Shown here: one piece after another, positions 56,158 to 63,148 of the stretch | Layout of the letters: each line of letters begins with the position of its first letter | How positions within the stretch are numbered: position 1 is the stretch's first letter | Assembly (NCBI RefSeq): GCF_021654855.1 | Contig: NZ_AP024202.1 | Location: 2,356,001-2,420,000 of the forward strand | DNA: 64,000 nt | Source: Thiomicrorhabdus immobilis | Lineage (GTDB): Bacteria; Pseudomonadota; Gammaproteobacteria; Thiomicrospirales; Thiomicrospiraceae | Reading direction: 5' to 3' | Program-made: the position numbers and the translations under genes | Notes under the pieces: generated by a model | Database searches by the model: none | What the model saw: the letters and a program-made list of their open reading frames with translations, nothing else | Told to the model about the DNA's origin: nothing

Positions 56158-56640
56158 CTACCAAGACTCTTCACGAATGAAACACAGATAGCTGTGAAAG
56201 CCTTCTCGCCAAGCCTCTATAATTTCTGGCTCAACCTCTTCGGCCAAACCACCAGGCCTGGTCACTTTGTTGTATGGGTTTTCCGAGAACTGTAATCGCT
56301 GACCATCTTCAATCAACCTGACCGGTGAAATCGAGCGCGCGAAATTGACCCCATCGGTACGAGCAGACTCAATACGATACTCTAACCAGCCTTGTGTCGC
56401 CAACTGATTCAGTATTACATTGGTTTGTTTGGCAAAAGGCTCAAAGGATTTTTTTGAATAGACAAACAGGTTTTCCAACTGTTGCCAAAGTTGGCGCTCT
56501 TGGTCGTTAGATTGCAACAGCACTTCCGCCAACATCCACGGCACCTTATAGCCTTGAAGTGCCGCGATAAGGTAACGCATTCGCTCCGCAAGAATAGAAT
56601 CACCGGTCAAAAAGTTGATTTGTTCCGAAGTCAGTTGCAT
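56158..56640 (-). CDS. hypothetical protein downstream of hemH
   Basis: 160 aa, no membrane segment, no motif I recognise. N-terminal half helical (SILAERMRYLIAALQGYKVP, LLQSNDQERQLWQQLENLF), then a strand-rich part. It has a normal ATG and lies 105 bp after hemH on the same strand. It contains an exact ACCAGGCCTGGT palindrome at 56251-56262, read as Thr-Arg-Pro-Gly. Confidence 0.6.
   Translation of the reverse strand: MQLTSEQINFLTGDSILAERMRYLIAALQGYKVPWMLAEVLLQSNDQERQLWQQLENLFVYSKKSFEPFAKQTNVILNQLATQGWLEYRIESARTDGVNFARSISPVRLIEDGQRLQFSENPYNKVTRPGGLAEEVEPEIIEAWREGFHSYLCFIREESW
56251..56262. repeat. ACCAGGCCTGGT palindrome (copy 5)
   Basis: Exact copy inside the hypothetical gene at 56158. 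With its right flank CACTTT it is identical over 18 bp to the copy at 38193. Confidence 0.8.
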
Positions 56641-56745
56641 AAATACCCCACAATCCTAGCGTTACATTCAATGGCCGGCTGCAGTGCTTTTCCATCGAGG
56701 GCATCACATGCTACCAAACCCGGTAATACCGCTTTATCCAACTTA

Positions 56746-57849
56746 TTAGACAATTGTTGCACCGAGTTTTTGGGCATTGGTTTTCACTTTGGCCAAATCT
56801 TCATCGTCTACAACCACATCCCAGCCTTGTAGATGCTGCAACACCAAATGGGCCAATGCCATGGTATGATCTGCGCGGTCGTTTAAGCATTGAATATAAC
56901 CAAAGGTTTCACCCCCGGCCTCCTCAAAATATTCACGGTTCTCTTCGCCAATCTCTTCAATGGTCTCTAAACAATCGGCTGAAAAACCAGGACAAATCAC
57001 CTGAACATTTTTAATCCCGCGCTTAGGTAAATCCATCATGGTTTCATCGGTATAGGGTTGTACCCAGGGCTCCTTACCAAAGCGCGACTGGAAGGTGACG
57101 AGATATTCCTCTTTACTCAACCCCAACTTTTCCGCCACCAAACGTGAGGTTAGATGACAATGGCATGGATAAGCATCGCCATTATCCCAATAACGTTGTG
57201 GAATACCGTGATATGACATCACCAATAACTCGGGCTTGCCATGCGCTTGTTGATATTCTGCGATGGAGTTGGCCAAGGCATCAATATAACCGGGGTGGCG
57301 GTAATATTGGTTGATGGTGCGGATTTCCGGAACCCAACGCCAATTAAGCAACTCTTGGTTTACCGCATCAAAGGTTGAGGCGGTGGTTGCACCGGCATAT
57401 TGCGGATACAGAGGCAAGACTAAAATTTTTTGACAGCCTTTGGCTTGCAGTTTTTGCATGGCCGAAGCAATCGAAGGATTGCCATAACGCATGCCCAACT
57501 CAAACTCCACTCGAGTGTTGAGTTTGGGTGTGACATGTTTTGCAATGGCATCCACTTGACACTGCGAAATATTCAACAATGGCGCTCCAGGCCCTTCAGA
57601 ATCCCAAACGGTTTGATAAGCTTGTGCAGACTTGGCAGGCCTGGTATTCAAAATAATCCCATTCAAAATCAAACGCCATAACCAACGTGCCGGTGGTGGC
57701 TCGACCACTCGGGGATCGGACAAGAACTCTTTTAAATAAGGCTTGAGAGCCTCTTTGGTAGGTGCATCTGGCGTACCCAGATTGGTGATTAACACACCAA
57801 TCGCCGAAGCATCGCCATGTTGATAATTGGTGTATGATTGGTAATACAT
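56746..57849 (-). CDS. hemH: ferrochelatase
   Basis: Inserts iron into protoporphyrin IX in the last step of protoheme synthesis. ITNLGTPDAPT, LKPYLKEFLSDPRVVE, YGNPSIASAMQKL, VLPLYPQYAG and VMSYHGIPQRY are diagnostic. The ATG at 57849 has AAGGA 6 bases upstream and gives 367 aa; an upstream ATG at 57909 lies across the shared promoter. It is divergent from the DUF523-DUF1722 gene and shares the 11-bp TTGTATA repeat, so light control is plausible. Confidence 0.93.
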   Translation of the reverse strand: MYYQSYTNYQHGDASAIGVLITNLGTPDAPTKEALKPYLKEFLSDPRVVEPPPARWLWRLILNGIILNTRPAKSAQAYQTVWDSEGPGAPLLNISQCQVDAIAKHVTPKLNTRVEFELGMRYGNPSIASAMQKLQAKGCQKILVLPLYPQYAGATTASTFDAVNQELLNWRWVPEIRTINQYYRHPGYIDALANSIAEYQQAHGKPELLVMSYHGIPQRYWDNGDAYPCHCHLTSRLVAEKLGLSKEEYLVTFQSRFGKEPWVQPYTDETMMDLPKRGIKNVQVICPGFSADCLETIEEIGEENREYFEEAGGETFGYIQCLNDRADHTMALAHLVLQHLQGWDVVVDDEDLAKVKTNAQKLGATIV

Positions 57850-57876
57850 ATCATTCCTTGCAAATAGCTTTCTTAA

Positions 57877-57894
57877 ATGTATAACTATTGTATA
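57877..57894 (+). promoter_or_regulatory. 11-bp-spaced ATGTATA / TTGTATA repeat, candidate LitR operator
   Basis: ATGTATA, 4-base spacer, TTGTATA: the same period and sequence as at 43608-43636. It overlaps a TATAAT -10 box (57891-57896) directed at the DUF523-DUF1722 gene and lies 28 bases upstream of the hemH start. Confidence 0.6.
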
Positions 57895-57939
57895 ATATTT
57901 AGAAAACAATGTATCAGTTTATTAGCATGAGGATTAAAA

Positions 57940-58914
57940 ATGCACTTTCCACGATTAAAAATTGCGGTTTCAGACTGTTTGAGAGGCACCGAGTGTCGTT
58001 ATAACGGTGGTCATGCTCAAGATGATTTTGTGAACCAACATTTGGCCAAATATGCCGATTTTTATCCTTTCTGCCCGGAAGCGGCGGTGATTGGCACACC
58101 TAGGGAAACCATCCGTCTGGTGGGGATTGGCACGGAAGTGCGTGTCATTGCACCCAAATCCAATATCGATTACACCGAAGGTTTGCAGGCCTACAATGAC
58201 AACATCATCCCTAAACTGGTCGATAAGAAAATGGACGGCGCGGTGGTGAAATCCCGCTCACCAAGCTGTGGTTTGGAGCGCATCAAAGTGTATCAACCTA
58301 GCGGTGAATGGCATGGTTCTAAAGATCCGATGCAAGCAGGCCTGTTTACCGGAGATTTGCAGAAAGCCATGCCGCATTTGGCCATCGAGGAAGAGGGGCG
58401 TTTAAGTGACGCTTGGTTGCGAGAAACCTTTATGGTTCAGGCGTTTACCTCGGCACGTTGGCGTGAGTTCATGGAAAACCAACCAACGGTTGGTAAATTC
58501 CAAACCTTTCACCGCGACCACAAATATCTGTTTCTCTCTAAAAATGAAGAGATTTATCGTGAGCTAGGGGCTCTGGTGGCGACCACCCGCAAACACAACT
58601 TAACAGAAAGCCTGATTGGCTATCAACATAAGATGTTTCAACTGCTGGCATGCCGCTCTAAAAAAGGCCATGTAAAAAATGTCCTGGACCATATTTACGG
58701 CTACTTCAAACATGATATTACCCAAGATGAAAAGGCCCACTATCACGAAACCGTTGCCGAATTTATGGAGGACATCATCCCCTTGATTGCGGTCATTAAA
58801 ATCTTGGAGCAGTTTTTAAAACGCTACGGTTCAGACTATTTGGCGTCTCAGGTGTTCTTTCACCCTTACCCGGCGGATTTAGCATTACGCTCAAGGACTT
58901 CAGCGTACCGTTAA
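57940..58914 (+). CDS. DUF523-DUF1722 (YbgA-like) protein
   Basis: 324 aa. Residues about 5-155 are DUF523/TudS-like: SDCLRGTECRYNGG, FCPEAAVIGTPR and KSRSPSCGLERI supply the three Cys expected for an iron-sulfur cluster. Residues about 195-310 are DUF1722 (KFQTFHRDHKYLFLSKN, IGYQHKMFQLLACRSKKG), the domain of E. coli YbgA, encoded next to phr. TudS proteins desulfurate thiouracil; the activity of the fusion is unknown. GAGG precedes the ATG. The photolyase association in E. coli fits the light-response setting here. Confidence 0.85.
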   Translation: MHFPRLKIAVSDCLRGTECRYNGGHAQDDFVNQHLAKYADFYPFCPEAAVIGTPRETIRLVGIGTEVRVIAPKSNIDYTEGLQAYNDNIIPKLVDKKMDGAVVKSRSPSCGLERIKVYQPSGEWHGSKDPMQAGLFTGDLQKAMPHLAIEEEGRLSDAWLRETFMVQAFTSARWREFMENQPTVGKFQTFHRDHKYLFLSKNEEIYRELGALVATTRKHNLTESLIGYQHKMFQLLACRSKKGHVKNVLDHIYGYFKHDITQDEKAHYHETVAEFMEDIIPLIAVIKILEQFLKRYGSDYLASQVFFHPYPADLALRSRTSAYR

Positions 58915-58955
58915 ACCGTGAATTGGATAAAAAGGATGTTTAGCGAGTCCATCTC

Positions 58956-58983
58956 TTGACCCCTGTGCAGATAAAGCGATAAT
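58956..58983 (+). promoter_or_regulatory. candidate sigma-70 promoter of LOV gene
   Basis: TTGACC (58956-58961) and GATAAT (58978-58983) with a 16-base spacer, about 31 bases before the LOV start codon. No TTGTATA repeat is present, so this gene may be expressed independently of light. Confidence 0.5.
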
Positions 58984-59014
58984 AGAGTCGAATTTTTATT
59001 CAAATGACGGTGTT

Positions 59015-59473
59015 ATGAAAGATCCAAAACTGAGAACGAATTTATTACTACAGCTTGTTGAAAACGCGCAAGAAGGGATTGTGGTTGCCGAAAAAGAAGG
59101 TCATGACACCATTCTGATTTATGTGAACCCAGCATTTGAACGCTTAACAGGTTATAAATCGGAAGAAATCTTGTACCAGGACTGCCGCTTTTTACAAGGT
59201 GAAGACACCCAGCAAGAATCGATCAAAGTGATTCGTGATGCGATTGATGGTTCTGAACCGGTACGAACCATTTTAAAAAACTACCGTAAAGACGGTACGG
59301 TGTTTTGGAACGAGTTGAGTGTAACGCCCTATTTTGATGAGATAGATAATCTGACTTACTTTATTGGTATTCAAAAAGATGTCACCGAGGAGGTGGTGTT
59401 GCAAGAAAAGCTGGATAAAGCCAATGAAGAAATTGCTCAATTAAAAGCCGAGCTCAAGGCGATTAAGAAGTAA
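59015..59473 (+). CDS. short LOV blue-light photoreceptor
   Basis: 152 aa consisting of one PAS/LOV domain and a C-terminal helix. YVNPAFERLTGY, the photoactive signature DCRFLQGED with Cys57, NYRKDGTVFWNELSVTP (FMN-binding strand) and YFIGIQKDVTEE match true LOV domains, including the adduct-forming Cys. Residues 122-152 are a likely coiled coil (EKLDKANEEIAQLKAELKAI). This is the layout of short LOV proteins such as those of Pseudomonas putida. It has no output domain and is convergent with a LitR-type gene, its likely partner. Confidence 0.88.
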   Translation: MKDPKLRTNLLLQLVENAQEGIVVAEKEGHDTILIYVNPAFERLTGYKSEEILYQDCRFLQGEDTQQESIKVIRDAIDGSEPVRTILKNYRKDGTVFWNELSVTPYFDEIDNLTYFIGIQKDVTEEVVLQEKLDKANEEIAQLKAELKAIKK

Positions 59474-59540
59474 TCCAAGATTGAAAGTCCGTGCAAGATC
59501 GGTAAATTGCATAAAGACCTTTTTTGCTAGACCTTAACTG

Positions 59541-59567
59541 AAAAAAGCTGATTAACTCAGCTTTTTT
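59541..59567. terminator. bidirectional intrinsic terminator
   Basis: AAAAAAGCTGA, 5-base loop, TCAGCTTTTTT: 11-bp stem with T-runs on both strands, placed between the convergent LOV and LitR-type genes. Confidence 0.85.
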
Positions 59568-59604
59568 TATGCCTGTTGAAAACAATCCTACGTCTGTTTT
59601 CGGG

Positions 59605-60453
59605 CTAGTCTAAACGATAAGCATAACACTGGATTTTTCGACTCAAGTTCAGGTTATCGTCGGCAGATTCCATAAAATAATGCAGCTCTAAGCCAGGGTG
59701 TTCTTCAACCCAATTGCTCCAACGTGTTTCATCAAATTGCTGCAGCATATCTACAATGACCAGCCCCTGGCAAAGTGATGCTTTGATATTTTCAAATAAC
59801 AGAACATCGTCCTGCTGTGGTGTTGTACTGATAATCGAGTTCATGCCTTTTTCAGCCAAACGAATCGCCGCGATGACTAAAACGACCGTTGAATCCTGCT
59901 CCGATTGACCTTGCAACCATAGGCTTTTAGCCGAATGCGATGCGATATGGCGACTGGCAAAACGTAACCGGGTATATAACCGTGGCAGTAATTGAGACTC
60001 CCAAAAGACGATAACGGCACGGGTTGAGTTTGAGTTCTCATGCTCAGTCAATTGCTTGCTAACCTGTAATATAGTGGCAAACAAAAAACGATCGCTCAAA
60101 TCCATGAAAATTTGGTCAAGCTCTGCGTTTAAGCCTTCTAAATCAAAATTGACACACGCTTCTTTTAGCTTGGATTCATAGTCATAATCATCAGAATCAA
60201 GCGTATCTTTCACCTGGGTTGCCATCTGCTTGAGTCGGGCTTTAACCTGACTAATCGGAATACCCTCTTCGGTTAATTTCACCGCCGCTTTGATACGTTC
60301 GATATGCGCTAAAGTGTAAAGACGATGCCCACCCTCGGTACGAACCGGTTCAATCAAACCATAGCGTCTTTCCCAAGCCCTCAAGGTGATTGAATTCACC
60401 CCTGTCAAGTTGGAGACTTCTCTAATTGGGTAAAGTGCTTCTTCGCTGTTCAT
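59605..60453 (-). CDS. litR: LitR/CarH-type MerR regulator without evident B12 motif
   Basis: About 282 aa from the ATG at 60453. MerR DNA-binding domain: YPIREVSNLTGVNSITLRAW, ERRYGLIEPVRTEGGHRLY, then HIERIKAAVKLTEEGIPIS. The C-terminal ~190 residues have the helical-then-alpha/beta plan of CarH/LitR but no DxHxxG cobalamin motif that I can see. Such B12-less LitR proteins of pseudomonads work with short LOV proteins, as expected from its neighbour. Possible upstream starts are an ATG at 60471 and a TTG at 60519; the latter lies in the operator-like repeat. Confidence 0.8.
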   Translation of the reverse strand: MNSEEALYPIREVSNLTGVNSITLRAWERRYGLIEPVRTEGGHRLYTLAHIERIKAAVKLTEEGIPISQVKARLKQMATQVKDTLDSDDYDYESKLKEACVNFDLEGLNAELDQIFMDLSDRFLFATILQVSKQLTEHENSNSTRAVIVFWESQLLPRLYTRLRFASRHIASHSAKSLWLQGQSEQDSTVVLVIAAIRLAEKGMNSIISTTPQQDDVLLFENIKASLCQGLVIVDMLQQFDETRWSNWVEEHPGLELHYFMESADDNLNLSRKIQCYAYRLD

Positions 60454-60512
60454 AGTGTTCAATTCTTTCATTTTGGGCGCAAGGGCATCAAACCCTATAG
60501 TTATGCGTATGT

Positions 60513-60531
60513 TAGACAAAAACCTATACTA
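60513..60531 (-). promoter_or_regulatory. degenerate TTGTATA-like repeat before litR
   Basis: On the minus strand TAGTATA and TTGTCTA, 12 bp apart (TATACTA and TAGACAA on plus). It shares ACCTATAC with the 43608 site. Position between the photolyase stop and the LitR start suggests autoregulation. It is weaker than the other two sites. Confidence 0.4.
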
Positions 60532-60537
60532 AAGCAA

Positions 60538-62034
60538 TCAACTCGCCGCTTTGATTGCTGCCACACGCTCCAAGTGTTCGGTTCTACTCTGTTTCAAATC
60601 CACCAACGGATAGGGGTAATCTGTACCCAATTCAATGCCTTTTAATTTGCATTCCGCCAGATACTCCCACGGCGCATGAATTGCTTTGCTGGAGAGTAAT
60701 TTCAATTCAGGGACCCAAGTTCTAATATATTCACCATCGTCGTCAAACTTCACGCTTTGTGTCACCGGGTTAAACAAACGGTAATAAGGCGAGGCATCCA
60801 CCCCGCAACCTGCCACCCACTGCCAACCCATGACATTATTAGCCGGGTCAGCATCAAACAAGGTATTATCAAACCACGCCTTGCCTTTTAACCAAGACTG
60901 GTTCAAATTCTTGGTTAAGAACGAGGCCACCAACATACGCACACGATTATGCATCGTGCCGGTTTCCCATAGTTCACGCATGCCCGCATCCACAATGGGA
61001 ATCCCCGTCAACCCTTTCTGCCAGGCCTGGTAGTTTGGTAAATCCTCTTGCCAAGCCATGGTTTTATATTTGCTTTGAAACGGTTCGGTTTCGGTTTGTG
61101 GAAAATGCACCAGCAAGTGGCGTGCAAACTCTTTCCAGACCAACTGCCTTATCCACGGCATCGCCTGTTCCGCTTTAACAAGGTTTTCGGCCATTAAGGC
61201 TTGCAGATAATAATAGATAACCCGCGGATTGATTTCTCCAAAATGCAGATACTGTGATAGACCGCTGGTGGCATTTAGGCTTGGAAAGTCACGGTCATAA
61301 TCATAACTGTCTATACCTTGTTTGATGAACTCGTCCAACTTTTGCCAAGCCGCTTGTTCACCGACTTGCCAATGTGACATCATCTTTTTCGCCCACGGCT
61401 CTCTAGCCAAAGCCTGTAAATCTGCCGGCAAATCCAACCAGGCCTGGTCAGTTGGTTGGATTTGCGCACAGCGGGTTAAACAACCGATATCCTCTTGCAA
61501 AGGTTCTATATATTGTTGCTTGGCCATTAAGGCTTTATAGAAAGGTGTAAACACCAGATAGGGTTTGTTTTGCTGATTGCTGATTGCTTGCGGCTCCAGC
61601 AAAAACTCCGAATAAAAAGGTGTTAGCGCCACTTTATATTGCTGGCAAATCGCCAAAGCCTGCTGTTGCATCTGCATAAAAGGTGTACCGACCTGAAAAC
61701 TATACATGACCTGTCTGACCTTGTAGTCCGACAAAAGCTTGGAAAACTGGGTGGCAAAATCGCCATCAACAACCCACAAGTCACCACCTTTGGCACGCAT
61801 GTTTTTCTGCAACAAGACCAAGCTATGCGCCAACCAAAGTGAATTGGCTTCACCAACCTGCTGTTTTGGGTCATGAAAATACGCCACAATCACCCCACCC
61901 GCTGAATCCAAAGCGGCTTGCAAAGCAGGCAATGCACTTAACCTAAACTCCCTTTGCAACCAGACCAAGGTGGCGGCTTGCTCTGGACGTTTGGCGGTAT
62001 CGACAGAGGTATTAACAGCGGTATCAGCAGACAT
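60538..62034 (-). CDS. phrB: class I-type DNA photolyase / cryptochrome
   Basis: 498 aa, full length. The N-terminal alpha/beta domain has TLVWLQREFRLSALPAL and a conserved nucleotide-like core (WVVDGD). The FAD domain shows TSGLSQYLHFGEINPR, WKEFARHLLVHFP, TGIPIVDAGMRELWETG, MHNRVRMLVASFLTKNL and DADPANNVMGWQWVAG. Light-driven repair of cyclobutane dimers is likely; a cryptochrome role cannot be excluded. It follows the chalcone-isomerase-fold gene by one base and precedes litR. Two ACCAGGCCTGGT-type repeats lie within it, both in Gln-Ala-Trp codons. Confidence 0.9.
   Translation of the reverse strand: MSADTAVNTSVDTAKRPEQAATLVWLQREFRLSALPALQAALDSAGGVIVAYFHDPKQQVGEANSLWLAHSLVLLQKNMRAKGGDLWVVDGDFATQFSKLLSDYKVRQVMYSFQVGTPFMQMQQQALAICQQYKVALTPFYSEFLLEPQAISNQQNKPYLVFTPFYKALMAKQQYIEPLQEDIGCLTRCAQIQPTDQAWLDLPADLQALAREPWAKKMMSHWQVGEQAAWQKLDEFIKQGIDSYDYDRDFPSLNATSGLSQYLHFGEINPRVIYYYLQALMAENLVKAEQAMPWIRQLVWKEFARHLLVHFPQTETEPFQSKYKTMAWQEDLPNYQAWQKGLTGIPIVDAGMRELWETGTMHNRVRMLVASFLTKNLNQSWLKGKAWFDNTLFDADPANNVMGWQWVAGCGVDASPYYRLFNPVTQSVKFDDDGEYIRTWVPELKLLSSKAIHAPWEYLAECKLKGIELGTDYPYPLVDLKQSRTEHLERVAAIKAAS
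61437..61448. repeat. ACCAGGCCTGGT palindrome (copy 6)
   Basis: Exact copy inside the photolyase gene; an 11-of-12 copy lies 417 bp away at 61021-61031. Confidence 0.8.
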
Positions 62035-62589
62035 CTAAGTTCCTAAATTTTTCAGAAGACGGTTTTTTAAATCTTCAGAGAGCGGATTTTCTCCCAACCA
62101 AATGCCAAAATACAGCGCCTTAAATCCACCAACCTTTGAAGTGAATAATGGGATTTGATTGAGTTTTAACTGGGTGCCAATTTGTGGTGTATATTCTAAT
62201 TCATAACAATCACCCGGTTTTACTGGCTGATACGATTGATGCAGCCGGCTGACTTCCGATTTTAACGGCTCACTCATCTCTTTAGGCAACACCTTATTGG
62301 CACCTTCGATAAAAAGACCGGGAGAGATAGCTTGCAAATAACACAAGCTCAACTTCAACGGCTGCGAGTCCGCTAAAAAATCTTTAGGCAATTTCGGTTG
62401 TGGGTTGGCACGCTCGGCTTTGCCGTCCACATACAAACTTGCATTGTAGACATCCAACCACAACCAAGTCGCCTTGCCTTGCGAGACTTCTTGCCAAACC
62501 ACATCCTTTGAATCAGATGCATTTGCCAAACAACCGTTTGAAAAAACCACGCCAAAAACACTTAACGCAAAATATACCGCAAGCTTCAT
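62035..62589 (-). CDS. chalcone-isomerase-fold periplasmic protein
   Basis: 184 aa with a signal peptide (about residues 1-22, possible CLA cleavage). DVYNASLYVDGK, PLKLSLCYLQAISPGLFIEGA and ALYFGIWLGENPLSEDLKNRLL are patterns of the Chalcone_3 family, which in bacteria may bind fatty acids rather than flavonoids. It lies in the CFA synthase - DUF3833 - this gene - photolyase run, seen in light- and singlet-oxygen-induced clusters of other proteobacteria. Confidence 0.82.
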   Translation of the reverse strand: MKLAVYFALSVFGVVFSNGCLANASDSKDVVWQEVSQGKATWLWLDVYNASLYVDGKAERANPQPKLPKDFLADSQPLKLSLCYLQAISPGLFIEGANKVLPKEMSEPLKSEVSRLHQSYQPVKPGDCYELEYTPQIGTQLKLNQIPLFTSKVGGFKALYFGIWLGENPLSEDLKNRLLKNLGT

Positions 62590-62602
62590 CTATCTGGCCA
62601 AT

Positions 62603-63148
62603 CTACAAGGGGGTTTTACTAAAAAACAGCGTGACTTCGCCAACATTAAACCCCCATTTAGTGACACTGGCGCGATTTATCATGCTGCTGTCACTCTGCA
62701 AAAACATCCAATCGTTAAATTGCACATGGATACTACCGTCTTTGTAGGGTAGGTCTAGGGTATAACGCCAATTCAAGGCGTTGCCAGCCGATTCACCAAT
62801 CGCCTCACCCACGACATCATCGGCTTTGCCGGTATAATGCCCCTCTGCAGTTTGGGTGATTTGCCAAACACGCTGCTGTTTTTCACCATCGTGGTACACA
62901 AAACGTTCATCCAAGGTCAGTTGCTGGCCATCAACGGTACCGTTGATATCTACCGTAAAACGCCGCAGAACCTTGCCAGACCGATCTTGAAATTGACCTT
63001 GGGCGAAGGTTTTACCCTTGAAATATTCAAACAGTTCAAGCTGTGGTGTTTCATTTTGGTAATCTTGGATTTTCACTGAACTGCATCCTGAAATCAGGGT
63101 TGATGACATTAAACCCATCGCTAAAAATAAACCTTTAAACAGCATCAT
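62603..63148 (-). CDS. DUF3833 family lipoprotein
   Basis: 181 aa. Lipobox LISGC at about residues 18-22. FKGKTFAQGQFQDRSGKVLRRF, DERFVYHDGEKQQRVW and DDWM-like FNDWMFLQSDSSMINRA are typical of DUF3833, a lipocalin-like family commonly beside CFA synthase and photolyase genes. It overlaps the CFA synthase gene by 4 bp. Role unknown; lipid handling at the envelope is inference. Confidence 0.85.
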   Translation of the reverse strand: MMLFKGLFLAMGLMSSTLISGCSSVKIQDYQNETPQLELFEYFKGKTFAQGQFQDRSGKVLRRFTVDINGTVDGQQLTLDERFVYHDGEKQQRVWQITQTAEGHYTGKADDVVGEAIGESAGNALNWRYTLDLPYKDGSIHVQFNDWMFLQSDSSMINRASVTKWGFNVGEVTLFFSKTPL

